This document shows, in pieces, positions 21,870 to 34,300 of a stretch of DNA of 64,000 nucleotides. Both the position numbers and the translations under genes were made by a program. Under the pieces are notes generated by a model that made no database searches, was not told where the DNA came from, and saw only the letters and a list, made by a program, of their open reading frames with translations. The stretch lies in the NCBI GenBank assembly GCA_037953625.1, contig CM075649.1:97035290-97099289 (forward strand), read 5' to 3'. This stretch comes from Crotalaria pallida (lineage: Eukaryota > Streptophyta > Magnoliopsida > Fabales > Fabaceae). The first letter of the stretch is position 1; each line of letters opens with the position of its first letter.

Positions 21870-24800
21870 TGTAACACCCCGATTTGGAAAACTCGAGATA
21901 AATACTCATCAATTACTAATTATTTCTTTTTAGGAAAAATAGGGTAAATTATTTTTTTTTAAACAAGGATAGAGCTCGACCGTCGAGCTTTCCAAAACAA
22001 GGTATTACTTTTAAAAATCCTTTTTCTCAAAAACGTTTGCGGAAATTTCTGAAAGCAGTTTGACATTTGGAATCTCATTTTCAACAAGTGAGGAAAACGT
22101 TTGGACCATTTAGAAAATATGTTCGAATTGCTTAAGAAGAGTTTACCTATCCGACTGTGACAGTCCTTCAAGTAAACAGTTTGAAAACCGATCATAAAGG
22201 TTCTTACAAAAGTGGTCACTATAGTTCAGCGGTGCCATTCTTACATAACATTGTTCTTACCAAAACATTTCAAAAGAAAAGGGGTACACTTGATAAGCAT
22301 AACAGCAAGGGTCCATCGGGAACTTAGTTATAACTACTAGCAGAAGCTCTTTCTCGATCCACGCGTAAGTCTTCAAAAGCAATCTTTGTCGTCCATCAGT
22401 AGCCCTCTCGTCGGTGCATCACGATCAGTAGGTCCTCCCTCCGGGAGTAGCATCACCAGCTCCACCGTCTTTTAGAATCGAAGATTCATAGCCACATATG
22501 CACAAGAAGTTGAGAGAGTAAGTTATCCGAATGGAATTACTCCCATCGACTTCTTGGAATTACACTAGTGACGTATACCAGAACATAATAAACAATACAA
22601 ACAGCACAAACAGATAATTATGCAAAATGAATGAGGATGCAATGCAATCGTCGCATTAACTAACTCTTTATCTTTCACTTAAGGGAATCCTTTTAATTAG
22701 TTATCTTGCAAGGTTGAATCTCTCAGCAATTCGTTTCTCAAAGTCGAAATCTCTTAGTTCACATATCTCGAGTCCATCGTATCGGAATTCAAGCTTTAGG
22801 GTTTCGGGTTCAGGTCTACATCTCCTCGTATTCCATCCACCTAGTCGGAAGCAATCAGAAGTACAGGATCTCTACCACACCGGCTCCTGGAGACTACACC
22901 AAGATACACTATAAAATGCCCGGGAAAAATGTCATGACAAAGGGTGTCAACCTCCACCGTGTTCAAGCATCCCTCTTCTGATCCTGATTTAGTCAAGGGG
23001 GCGTCAGTCATCTGTCTAGCGATCATGCAGTACTTCAGCTACGACACCAGACTACCTACCCAACCTCGGATGGTCAACCCAGGTCACTGTAGCTTTTCCC
23101 CGCCTAGACAGACTCCTCTTAGGCTTCTTGACGAGTCACCGTCATTGCCTTCCCCTATCCTAATCATCAAGTGATTACCACGCAGGTAAGCACCGTGTCT
23201 TCCTCTCCACTACTTCGGGTAAAGGTTTTGAGTCGTAAAGGTTATACTCGATTATCCTAATGTCGACCCATCCTAAGTCACCTCCGCCATATAGCACCAA
23301 CCATATGCGGGTTACTTCTTGTGGGACTCGACTACTATATTTGACGGCTTCGACCCGTCCTGAGTCATTCTCAACGCGTAGCCACAATCATATTGATACA
23401 CTTTCATCATATGGCAACAGCCATATAGATACACTTTCAACATATGGCAACAGCCATACAGATACACTTTCAACAGGTGGTTACAACCACTTAGATACAC
23501 TCTCATCAGGTGGCTACGACCACATAGATACACTCTCAATTATATGGCTACAACCATATGGATACACTTTCATCACATAGATGCACTTTCAACATATGGC
23601 TACAACCATATGGATACACTTTCATCACATAGATGCACTTTCAACATATGGCTACAACCATATGGATACACTTTCATCACATAGATACACTCTCGTAAAA
23701 TTCAGCAACAGTTCCGTCTGGCCCAAAGACATCACTGTCATCATTATATCATCATCTCGATCCACGTGCTTGGCACATCAGCATCATCCGGTTCCGCCGC
23801 ATGTTTCATCCCTTAGAGTCTCGCTCTAATCGTTGGGGAATTTCTTATAATTTTCTATGTCTTTCTATGTCTTATCTATTTTCGCGGGATGATGCATTAT
23901 GCACATGCAATGATAATATAACACAATATATCTCAACATAAATAAATATATCAATCAATCAATACCATGTAATGGTATAGGTCTGAGTCTTCGTATACCT
24001 CGATACAGACAATCACACAATTTTATCGGGTATACTACTAGCTACGTTAGACCTTTACTCCGACTTTGAGAGAGTACGGAGTGTCCTAGCATACTCACTA
24101 GACACCAAAGCGTCTTAGGATAACTTCTCTCTCACCTGGATTCGCAGTTACCGAATCTACAAGTTCCGAGTGATTCGCTTCAATCCTCGTCCGCCCGACT
24201 CCAACTTCTTTCAAGTCCCAGAAAGTAAATATATGAGTATTAAACTTTATTTAATTATCATCCTTAAAATTATTCTCAGGACAACTTAAGAAAATTCAAA
24301 CATCGTCTTTATCAAAACATTAACTCTGTTGCTCGAACTCGTCCAAAATCAAACACTAACTCTTATACTTTAAAATCATGAGAAAATAATCAATTAAATT
24401 AATTTAATTAAAAGTTCCTTTGCTGGTCCCTCTTGGACAACATTGAAATCAATTCCAAAAACACCGAAAAATTGCACTTTTGAAACCAACTTTGTCTTAG
24501 GTCAAATACCCATAAAAACTTAACTTTAAAACTCTTTGAAAATACTTTTAAATAAGAAACATAGTCCATAAAATTCTGGACAGCATCATGTCCTAGGTTT
24601 TAAATTCACTTTCCTTTGTTTAAAACCAATTCAACACATAGATAAGTCAAGCATCTTGAAAACAATCAAATAAACACTTAAATCAACAATTTATCAAGTT
24701 CAAACACTTAGAATTACATGTGGGAAGCATAGTACTTAAACAAACAAATCAAACAACATTCATTCATTCCAAACATTTCATAGTCACAAGCCATCAAGTT

Positions 24801-26985
24801 ATACATAAACATGTTCACGTACTTGTTCATGCATAAATCTCAACCAAATAAGGTAATCACACTTACGAACACATACACAACCGAATCATGCATCACATAA
24901 GCATCCAAACATAATTTCATTTAACTTCTACTTAATTAATTCCCATCTTAACAAAACTTCATCTTATCACACTTTAACATGTCCAAACCGTATGCACCTT
25001 TAGCTTTTCAAAAATTATTTTCTCAAGGAATAACTTCACAAATCAACACATAATTTCATGGCATGATCACATATACACACTCAAGGGAATTTAACTCCAA
25101 AGTTAAGGTCCAAGCCGTGACCTTGACTAAGTTTTCTCAAAAATATTTTCAAGGATTCAAAACTTCTATAACAACTCCCAATCTAGCAACAATTCCACAT
25201 GATTCATCAAGCAAATCAAAACACTTCCTTCATAAAAACGTGGGCATGCCTAGGTTCTTAAACAATTTAGATCTCACTTTTAACACATAAAATCAACTCA
25301 TAGTTCATGGAGATCACAAATTATAATCCTTTCTATTAGGCATGCAAAACTGTGACCAACACAAAGGAAATCATCAAGAGAACTCAATCATCAAACATGT
25401 CATGATTTAGGCATGGATCTAGACATGCATGCAACCAAGAACACTAGATCTTTGGGAGATCCTTCATGAAGATTAATACCAAGTTCTTTTCAAAAACCCT
25501 TTTAAGAAATCAAGGAAGAAAACTCAAAATCAAGAGAGAAAACAATTTCTTAACAAAACTTTTAGAATCATGTTTATAAAATAACATGCATGTGAAGGAA
25601 ATCACTAGATCTAATCATAGAACAAGCTTGCATCAACTCTTTTTCAAACAAAATCAAGCTTTAGAAGAAGATCATGAAAAACGAAGAAGAATCAAAGAAA
25701 AAGGTTTAAAACTTTTAGATCATGAAACAAATTTCTTACTTAATCAAAACTTTCAAAAATCAAGTCCAATTCCTTGGTCTCTTTCCTATTTCCTCACGGT
25801 TCAATACTCATCTTCCTTGTCCATGGTCTTTCTCCTTCTCTTCTTCACTAGCTTGGCTTGATTTAGCTTAGGTTATGAGGTGTTCAAAGTTTGGTTCTCT
25901 CATCCTCACAATTTGGCTACTCTCTCTCTTGTCACTAAGAGTTTGATTTCCTCTTAGTGTTGTGTTTAGTTTGGGAAAATAAATGGAAGAAAGTGTGTGT
26001 GTTGATGAAAGAATGGAGGAGAATTCACTCACTCCCTCACGGTTTTAGGGTTGGTGTGTGTTGGTGTTGATGTGGTTTGTGTTGGTGAAGGAAAGAAGAA
26101 AGGATGAAACAACTCACTCTTGGTCTCACACGGTTTTTGGCCCCTTTCTTTTATTCATTTTCACTTTTTCCTAATTGCCATCAAGGGCTTGCATGGAGGG
26201 TTAGCTTGCAAATACTTGGGGACTAAGTCACAAAACTTGGAGGCCAAGTCTTGCCTTAAGGTCCCTCACGGCCTCCTTCCTTGTTCCTTCCTTTTCTTCA
26301 CTTTTTCTTCTCTTATGTCATGCTTTGGTCACCTTGATGATGTCTTGGTTTGACTAAAATGCATGCAACTTAATGACTAAGCAAAGCTATTTGGTAGCCA
26401 AGTGTCACCTAGCATTCGGCCACATGGAAGGTTTAGGATAGGTTAGATTAGCTAATTAGGTTTAAGGCACTAATTAGAGTTCTAATCGTGATTAGGGTAG
26501 GATTAGGTTAATTAATCTAGGTTTAGTCCACTAATCCTTAGTGATTAGGGCTTAATCAAAGATTAAGGTACTAATCAAAAACTTAATCATGGGTTTAAGG
26601 AAAGTTAATTCTAGAATGGCTCACTAACCTTGAGGATTTAGGGTTTTGGAGAGTAATTAAGTTCTTAGTCAAGGATTAAGAGCTCGATTAGGGTTGAATC
26701 AACGATTAGGGCATCAATTAGGGTTTCCAGAGGTGATTGGACTTTGATTCTTTGAAACTTAGAAAATAATTTTCCATGAAATCATATAAATCAATACAAC
26801 AAGGTCTCAATCAAAACCTTAAACACTCATGCACACAAAGTCACAACACAAGCAAATCAAATTTCAAAACATAAGGGTTCATTATGAAATCGAAACTCTT
26901 TTAAATCGATTCTTTAATTAATTAGGTTAAAATAATTTCTTGATTAGGGACTTGTAGAAGTGAGTCAAATGGGCAGATGTTACAT
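21870..26985 (-). mobile_element. complete left LTR of E3
   Basis: 5.1 kb, no gene. Its 3' portion (22480-23190) is similar to the 3' portions of S0 and S2 (GCTTCCGACTAGGT, GAGGAGATGTAGAC). A donor-like CCAG/GTGAGAGAGAAG lies at 24135. U3 (26430-26720) is dense in GATTAGGG/CTAATC words. Many short open frames here have no recognisable product. Confidence 0.93.
23385..23690 (-). repeat. hairpin array in E3 LTR
   Basis: Units of about 33 and 52 bp separated by GATACACTTTCA. Stems: ATATGGC-AACA-GCCATAT (23409-23426), GTGGT-TACA-ACCAC (23477-23490), GTGG/CCAC (23510-23523), ATATGG/CCATAT (23542-23559 and further copies). Repeated at 31720-32030 in the truncated LTR. Confidence 0.75.
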
Positions 26986-27000
26986 CCTCCCCAACTTAGA
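26986..27000 (-). other. polypurine tract of E3
   Basis: The minus strand reads CTAAGTTGGGGAGGA next to the LTR. An identical tract lies at 35336-35350 by the second LTR. Confidence 0.85.
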
Positions 27001-27020
27001 AATTTCTCGTCCTCGAGAAA

Positions 27021-30005
27021 TCACGTACCTGTTTCAAACAAATGAGGATACGAATCCCTCATGCTACTCTCACGCTCCCACGTAGCATTTTCACCATTCA
27101 CAGAATTCCAAATAACCTTAACCAGAGGAATTTCCTTTCCTCGAAGAGTCTTTACACTTCGACCGTCTATCCTTAAGGGCAAAGTCTCATACGTTAGATT
27201 TTCCTTGAGTTGAATAGAATCGGGTTCGATGATGTGAGAAGAATCACTAACATACTTTATAAGTTGTGACACGTGAAAGAAATTGTGTAGGTTGGAAAAC
27301 ATTGGGGGTAAGGCAATTTCATAAGCTACTGGTCCTACACGTTTCAAGATTTGATAAGGTCCTATGAACTTTGGGGTGAGTTTTCGGGTTTTAAGCACTC
27401 TGCCAATCCCAGTAGTGGGCACTACTCGCATGAATACATGATCGCCTTCATTAAACTCGATAGGAGTCCTTCTCTGATCATAGTAACTCTTCTGCCGGCT
27501 TTGCGCACTTCTCATCTTCTCCTGAATCATCTTAATCTTTTCTGTTGTTTGTTGAACCATTTCTGGACCTAGAATAAGATTCTCTCCAGTTTCAAACCAA
27601 CATAATGGTGTTCTGCATTTCCTTCCATACAAGGCCTCATAAGGAGCCATCCCTATGCTCGAGTGATAGTTGTTGTTGTACGTGAATTCAATCAGTGGCA
27701 ATAGAGCATCCCATTCTCCTGCTTGTTCCAAAACACAAGCTCTAAGAAGATCCTCTAGCGATTGAATGGTCCTTTCTGACTGTCCGTCCGTCTGAGGATG
27801 ATAAGCCGAACTCAACTGAAGTCTTGTTCCGAGTGCAGCATGTAAACTATTCCAAAACATCGAAACGAATCTCGGATCTCTGTCTGATATGACCCTTGTC
27901 GGTACTCCATGAAGTCTCACTATCTCATTAACATATGTGGTTGCCAGCTTCTCCAACGGATACTTCACATTGACAGGAAGGAAATGAGCGCTTTTGGTTA
28001 ATCGATCGACAATTACCCAAATAGCGTCAAATCCTCTTCGGGTCTTTGGCAAAGCAGTTACAAAATCCATGGAAATACTGTCCCATTTCCAACTTGGAAT
28101 TTCCAATGGTTGTAACACTCCATCGGGTTTCTTGTGGTCAATCTTAGCCTTCTGACACACCAGACACTTCGAAACATACTCCGCTACTTCTCTTTTCATA
28201 CCAGACCACCAAAACACCTTCTTCAAGTCTTGATACATCCTAGTTGCTCCGGGATGGATACTCAACTTGCTCTTATGAGCTTCTTCTAAAATCATTTCCC
28301 TTATTTCCTTGTCTTGTGGTACACAAATCCATCCTTTACGCTTCAGCACTCCGTCAGCTCCTACTTGGAGTTCAGTCTCTTTTCCTTCTGAAACCATCTG
28401 CTTCTTTATTCGCAACTCCGGATCATCCAACTGTCTTTTCTTGACTCGTTCCATAAACTCATTCGATACGACCAACATTCCCAAAATCATACTTCTCGGA
28501 TTCATCCTAACTTCCAGGTTCATATCTCTGAATCGCTCGATTAACTCCATCTCTTTCACCATCATTGCGGACACATGAAGAGATTTCCTACTCAGAGCAT
28601 CTGCTACTACGTTCGCTTTCCCCGGGTGATACTGTAGCTCGAAGTCGTAATCTTTCAGAAACTCCATCCATCGCCTTTGTCTCATGTTCAACTCCTTCTG
28701 ATCAAAGAGATACTTAAGACTCTTATCATCGCTGAATACCTCGATCCTTGCTCCATAGAGGTAATGTCGCCACATCTTCAGAGCAAAAACTACCGCAGCT
28801 AACGCCAAGTCGTGAGTTGGGTAATTCTGCTCGTGAACCTTCAGTTGTCTAGAGGCGTGAGCCACAACCTTTCGCTCTTGCATCAGGATGCAACCCAAAC
28901 CTTGCTTCGACGCATCGCAATAAACACTGAAACTCTTCTTCGGGTCAGGTAAAACAAGCACTGGGGCTGTAGTTAACCTCCTCTTTAACTCCAGAAAACT
29001 CTCTTTGCACTTCGTTGTCCACACGAACGGTTGTCCCTCCCTCGTTAGCTTCGTCATTGGCAAGGATAATCTTGAAAATCCTTCAATAAAACGTCTATAA
29101 TATCCTGCCAAACCGAGAAAACTTCGAATCTCCGTCACCGTCGTTGGAACTTTCCAGTCCAAAACCGCCTTTACCTTGGCCGGATCTACTGCTATTCCTT
29201 CCTTCGAGATCACGTGACCCAAGAAATTTACTTCCTCCAACCAAAATTCGCAGTTCGAGAGCTTCGCATACAACTTATTCTCCTTCAAAATCTGCAGGAC
29301 TATCCTCAAATGTTCCTCATGTTCCTCCTTGTTCTTGGAATAAATGAGGATATCGTCTATGAATACTACCACGAACGAATCTAAGTACGGTTGAAAGATT
29401 CTGTTCATGTAATCCATAAATACTGAAGGAGCATTAGTCACTCCGAAAGGCATGACTAAGTACTCGAAATGTCCATATCGGGTCCTAAAAGCAGTCTTTG
29501 GAATATCATCTTCCTTTACTCGAATCTGGTGATATCCCGATCGAAGATCAATCTTTGAAAACACCGCAGCTCCCCTCAATTGATCCATCAGGTCATCTAT
29601 CCTAGGCAGAGGATACTTATTCTTGATTGTTACCTTATTCAACTGGCGGTAGTCGACACATAACCTCATACTACCGTCCTTCTTCTTCACTAGCAAAACT
29701 GGAGCTCCCCACGGCGACACACTGGGTCTGATGAGTTGCTTCTCCGTCAACTCCTCGATTTGCTTCTTCAACTCTGCTAACTCCACTGGTGCCATTCGAT
29801 AGGGCGCTCTAGAGATTGGTCCAGTTCCCGGTATCACATCGATTGAAAACTCGACCTCTCGAACAGGTGGTAATCCAGAAATGTCATCAAGGAAAACTTC
29901 AGGGAAGTCTCGAACTACAGGCAGTTCGTGAATGTGATTGTCCACATCGACGTCCAAAGAAGTTGAGATCATGTATACATGGGCTCCCTCTTTTAGATAA
30001 GCCAT
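27021..30005 (-). CDS. pol: pol of E3, open 994-codon frame
   Basis: Reverse transcriptase, RNase H and integrase of a Ty3/gypsy chromovirus. Reverse transcriptase: VDYRQLN at 117-123, catalytic FIDDIL at 215-220. RNase H: VYCDAS at 361-366, DALSR near 470; the usual SDHKSLKYLF reads SDDKSLKYLF at 425-434, an active-region substitution not seen in the second copy. Integrase: zinc-binding H577, H584, C614, C617; DDE residues D647, D708, E744 with 35 residues between the last two. C-terminal chromodomain (VKVIWNSVNGENATWE, YPHLF, about 960-990), the mark of the Tekay/Del group. The ATG is internal to a former gag-pol frame: protease lies upstream in another frame, so the product would lack it. 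Confidence 0.95.
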   Translation of the reverse strand: MAYLKEGAHVYMISTSLDVDVDNHIHELPVVRDFPEVFLDDISGLPPVREVEFSIDVIPGTGPISRAPYRMAPVELAELKKQIEELTEKQLIRPSVSPWGAPVLLVKKKDGSMRLCVDYRQLNKVTIKNKYPLPRIDDLMDQLRGAAVFSKIDLRSGYHQIRVKEDDIPKTAFRTRYGHFEYLVMPFGVTNAPSVFMDYMNRIFQPYLDSFVVVFIDDILIYSKNKEEHEEHLRIVLQILKENKLYAKLSNCEFWLEEVNFLGHVISKEGIAVDPAKVKAVLDWKVPTTVTEIRSFLGLAGYYRRFIEGFSRLSLPMTKLTREGQPFVWTTKCKESFLELKRRLTTAPVLVLPDPKKSFSVYCDASKQGLGCILMQERKVVAHASRQLKVHEQNYPTHDLALAAVVFALKMWRHYLYGARIEVFSDDKSLKYLFDQKELNMRQRRWMEFLKDYDFELQYHPGKANVVADALSRKSLHVSAMMVKEMELIERFRDMNLEVRMNPRSMILGMLVVSNEFMERVKKRQLDDPELRIKKQMVSEGKETELQVGADGVLKRKGWICVPQDKEIREMILEEAHKSKLSIHPGATRMYQDLKKVFWWSGMKREVAEYVSKCLVCQKAKIDHKKPDGVLQPLEIPSWKWDSISMDFVTALPKTRRGFDAIWVIVDRLTKSAHFLPVNVKYPLEKLATTYVNEIVRLHGVPTRVISDRDPRFVSMFWNSLHAALGTRLQLSSAYHPQTDGQSERTIQSLEDLLRACVLEQAGEWDALLPLIEFTYNNNYHSSIGMAPYEALYGRKCRTPLCWFETGENLILGPEMVQQTTEKIKMIQEKMRSAQSRQKSYYDQRRTPIEFNEGDHVFMRVVPTTGIGRVLKTRKLTPKFIGPYQILKRVGPVAYEIALPPMFSNLHNFFHVSQLIKYVSDSSHIIEPDSIQLKENLTYETLPLRIDGRSVKTLRGKEIPLVKVIWNSVNGENATWERESSMRDSYPHLFETGT

Positions 30006-30940
30006 GACTTGACTGGCAGATACGTGCTTGGGTAAGGATTCGTCAGGTTTTCAAAAGATAGGGTCTTAGTGAAACAATTCAACTGAACATGGTTAGCGGA
30101 TAACCAGTCCATTCCTAAGATAAAATCGATTTGGGATAAGGGTAACGTTATCAGGTCAGTGGGAAAAGTCCTATCATTTATCACTATAGGGCACTTAGGG
30201 CAAAAAGTCGAAACTGTGACTGGGTCACTAGTAGGGGTAAACACAAGCAAATCATATGGTAGAGAAGCTACCATTAAGTGCAACCCACTCACAACATCAT
30301 TCGATATAAAAGAGTGTGTGGCACCCGAATCATACAACACATTCAAGGAATTCTCGCGTATAAGGCATGTACCTTGGATAAGACCGTCATGGTTTGAAGC
30401 CTCTACACCGCTCATCGTGAAAACACTTCCCTTCTCCTGAGGCTTAGCAGAAGTCGAAACATTCCTCTCTTGTCTTGGCTTGGTGCACTGGTTTGCATAG
30501 TGACCGGTCCCTTGGCAGTTGAAACAAACTATTTTGGAGCGACATTGACCGAAGTGGTGTCGACGACACTGAGCACAGTACAGAGCTGAAGTTCCAGAGT
30601 TCCTATCAACATTATTGGGACGATTCCTACTTCCATTGTTGCTCCAAGTGTTGGCGTTCCTATTACCCCGGTTGCCATTGCTGCGATTGTTGTTCCCTCG
30701 GAACCACAATCCTCTATGCCGATTGTCCCTTCTTCCTCCGAATCGATCATAGGGTCCTCGCCCATGCTGGGTTCCTTGCCTCACATTCTGGTAATTAGGG
30801 GTATTCCTTATTGGTCCATGGGAACTCGAGGGTACGGCAGTCTTATTGCCCACGTTCTTCGCCTTGAGTCCGTCCTCGTAGATTCTGCATCTGCTCACTA
30901 AGAGTGGAAAGCTATCGATTCCCATGTGTATAAAAGCCAT
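29993..30940 (-). pseudogene. gag: gag C-terminus and protease of E3
   Basis: 315 codons. Basic Arg/Asn/Gly-rich linker (60-115), CAQCRRHHFGQC (122-133), zinc knuckle C139-C142-H147-C152, then aspartic protease with DSGATHSF (D204). It overlaps the pol frame by 13 nt in a different phase and stops at once, so a one-base change near 30030-30050 separates protease from pol. A second frame change near 30945-30960 separates it from the capsid part. A programmed frameshift is possible but two in a row make decay more likely. Confidence 0.9.
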
Positions 30941-30953
30941 CTTAATCTCAATC

Positions 30954-31320
30954 TTAAGTCCGTAAGAGAAACTTTGCGCACTTCGACTGGTCGTTTCCGG
31001 GCTGATTGTAGTGTGGCACGTACTTCACTAGCTCTTCAAACTTCGCAGCATACTCGCCGACCGACATATCTCCTTGAGTCAGGTGCATGAATTCTATCTC
31101 CTTCTTCAACTTCATATCGATAGGGAAGTACTTCTCTAGGAACCTTTGCTTAAAGGAGTCCCAAGTGACAACTTGCTGTTGCACCTCCATAACTTGCCGA
31201 GTATTCTCCCACCAATCAGATGCCTCTTTGGTTAACATGTAGACCGCGTAGGTTACCTTCTGAGCATCGGTGCACTGCATAGCGGTGAAGATCTTCTCTA
31301 ACTCCCTAATCCACTCATTA
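30954..31320 (-). pseudogene. gag: gag capsid part of E3, 5'-truncated
   Basis: Retrotrans_gag core (QCTDAQKVTYAVYMLTKEAS, QRFLEKYFPIDMKLKKEIEF, VGEYAAKFEELVKYVPHY). The open frame reads upstream of its first ATG (31278-31280) into ELEKIFTA until the deletion junction, so the native start, leader, primer site and adjoining LTR end are gone. It ends at a stop just after KFLLRT because of a frame change. Confidence 0.9.
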
Positions 31321-31351
31321 GCGTTGAAGATCTTCTCTAACTCCCTAATCT
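31282..31351. other. deletion junction with copied filler
   Basis: Bases 31321-31350 repeat 31282-31311 almost exactly (TGAAGATCTTCTCTAACTCC in both), and at 31351 the sequence jumps to LTR position equivalent to 23017. Filler copied from next to the break points to template-switching end joining. Confidence 0.8.
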
Positions 31352-34300
31352 AGTGATCATGCAGTACTTCAGCTACGACACTAGACTACCTACCCAACCT
31401 CGGATGGTCAACCCAGGTCACTGTAGCTTTTCCCCGCCTAGACAGACTCCTCTTAGGCTTCTTGATGAGTCACCGTCATTGCCTTCCCCTATCCTAATCA
31501 TCAAGTGATTACCACGCAGGTAAGCACCGTGTCTTCCTCTCCACTACTTCGGGTAAAGGTTTTGAGTCGTAAAGGTTATACTCGATTATCCTAATGTCGA
31601 CCCATCCTAAGTCACCTCCGCCATATAACACCAACTAGATACGGGTTACTTCTTGTGGGACTCGACTACTATATTTGACGGCTTCGACCCGTCCTGAGTC
31701 ATTCTCAACGCGTAGCCACAATCATATTGATACACTTTCATCATATGGCAACAGCCATATAGATACACTTTCAACATATGGCAACAGCCATACAGATACA
31801 CTTTCAACAGGTGGTTACAACCACTTAGATACACTCTCATCAGGTGGCTACGACCACATAGATACACTCTTAATTATATGGCTACAACCATATGGATACA
31901 CTTTCATCACATAGATGCACTTTCAACATATGGCTACAACCATATGGATACACGTTCATCACATAGATGCACTTTCAACATATGGCTACAACCATATGGA
32001 TACACTTTCATCACATAGATACACTCTCGTAAAATTCAGCAATCGTTGCGTCTGGCCCAAAGACATCACCGTCGTCATTATATCATCAGCTCGATCCACG
32101 TGCTTGGCGCATCAGCATCATCCAGTTCCGCCGCGTGTTTCATCCCTTAGAGTCTCGCTCTAATCGTTGGGGAATTTCTTATAATTTTCTATGTCTTTCT
32201 ATGTCTTATCTATTTTCGCGGAATGATGCATTATGCACATGCAATGATAATATAACACAATATATCTCAACATAAATAAATATATCAATCAATCAATACC
32301 ATGTAATGGTATAGGTCTGAGTCTTCGTATACCTCGATACAGACAATCACACAATTTTATCGGGTATACTACTAGCTACGTTAGACCTTTACTCCGACTT
32401 TGAGAGAGTATGGAGTGTCCTAGCATACTCACTAGACACCAATGCGTCTTAGGATAACTTCTCTCTCACCTGGATTCGCAGTTACCGAATCTACAAGTTC
32501 TGAGTGATTCGCTTCAATCCTCGTCCGCCCGACTCCAACTTCTTTCAATTCCCAGAAAGTAAATATATGAGTATTAAACTTTATTTAATTATCATCCTTA
32601 AAATTATTCTCAGGACAACTTAAGAAAATTCAAACATCGTCTTTATCAAAACATTAACTCTCTTGCTCGAACTCGTCCAAAATCAAACACTAACTCTTAT
32701 ACTTTAAAATCATGAGAAAATAATCAATTAAATTAATTTAATTAAAAGTTCCTTTGCTGGTCCCTCTAGGACAGCATTGAAATCAATTCCAAAAACACCG
32801 AAAAATTGCACTTTTGAAACCAACTTTGTCTTAGGTCAAATACCCATAAAAACTTAACTTTAAAACTCTTTGAAAATACTTTTAAATAAGAAACATAGTC
32901 CATAAAATTCTGGACAGCATCATGTCCTAGGTTTTAAATTCACTTTCCTTTGTTTAAAACCAATTCAACACATAGATAAGTCAAGCATCTTGAAAACAAT
33001 CAAATAAACACTTAAATCAACAATTTATCAAGTTCAAACACTTAGAATTACATGTGGGCAGCATAGTACTTAAACAAACAAATCAAACAACATTCATTCA
33101 TTCCAAACATTTCATAGTCACAAGCCATCAAGTTATACATAAACATGTTCACGTACTTGTTCATGCATAAATCTCAACCAAATAAGGTAATCACACTTAC
33201 GAACACATACACAACCGAATCATGCATCACATAAGCATCCAAACATAATTTCATTTAACTTCTACTTAATTAATTCCCATCTTAACAAAACTTCATCTTA
33301 TCACACTTTAACATGTCCAAACCGTATGCACCTTTAGCTTTTCAAAAATTATTTTCTCAAGGAATAACTTCACAAATCAACACATAATTTCATGGCATGA
33401 TCACATATACACACTCAAGGGAATTTAACTCCAAAGTTAAGGTCCAAGCCGTGACCTTGACTAAGTTTTCTCAAAAATATTTTCAAGGATTCAAAACTTC
33501 TAAAACAACTCCAAATCTAGCAACAATTCCACATGATTCATCAAGCAAATCAAAACACAACCCTAGCATGCACTTCCTTCATAAAAATGTGGGCATGCCT
33601 AGGTTCTTAAACAATTTACATCTCACTTTTAACACATAAAATCAACTCATAGTTCATGGATATCACAAATTATAATCCTTTCTATTAGGCATGCAAAACC
33701 GTGACCAACACAAAGGAAATCATCAAGAGAACTCAATCATCAAACATGTCATGATTTAGGCATGGATCTAGACATGCATGCAACCAAGAACACTAGATCT
33801 TTGGGAGATCCTTCATGAAGATTCAAACCAAGTTCTTTTCAAAAACCCTTTTAAGAAATCAAGGAAGAAAACTCAAAATCAAGAGAGAAAACAATTTCTT
33901 AACAAAACTTTTAGAATCATGTTTATAAAATAACATGCATGTGAAGGAAATCACTAGATCTAATCATAGAACAAGCTTGCATCAACTCTTTTTCAAACAA
34001 AATCAAGCTTTAGAAGAAGATCATGAAAAACGAAGAAGAATCAAAGAAAAAGGTTTAAAACTTTTAGATCATGAAACAAATTTCTTACTTAATCAAAACT
34101 TTCAAAAATCAAGTCCAATTCCTTGGTCTCTTTCCTATTTCCTCACGGTTCAACACTCATCTTCCTAGTCCATGGTCTTTCTCCTTCTCTCCTTCACTAG
34201 CTTGGCTTGATTTAGCTTAGGTTATGAGGTGTTCAAAGTTTGGTTCTCTCATCCTCACAATTTGGCTACTCTCTCTCTCTTGTCACTAAGAGTTTGATTT

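Noticed and set aside
23380..23700. CRISPR-like repeat-spacer pattern
   Set aside because: Repeats and spacers are degenerate, both belong to one tandem unit, there are no cas genes and the DNA is plant. A hairpin array explains it better.
25063..25861. Small frames in E3 LTR (75 and 91 codons), repeated at 33397-34168
   Set aside because: They repeat only because the LTR is duplicated. One has a shortened end in the second copy, and no domain or codon pattern supports them.
26430..26720. Possible interstitial telomere repeat (TTAGGG words)
   Set aside because: Plant telomeres are TTTAGGG in tandem. Here GATTAGGG and TAATC words are scattered and irregular, in both E3 LTRs.
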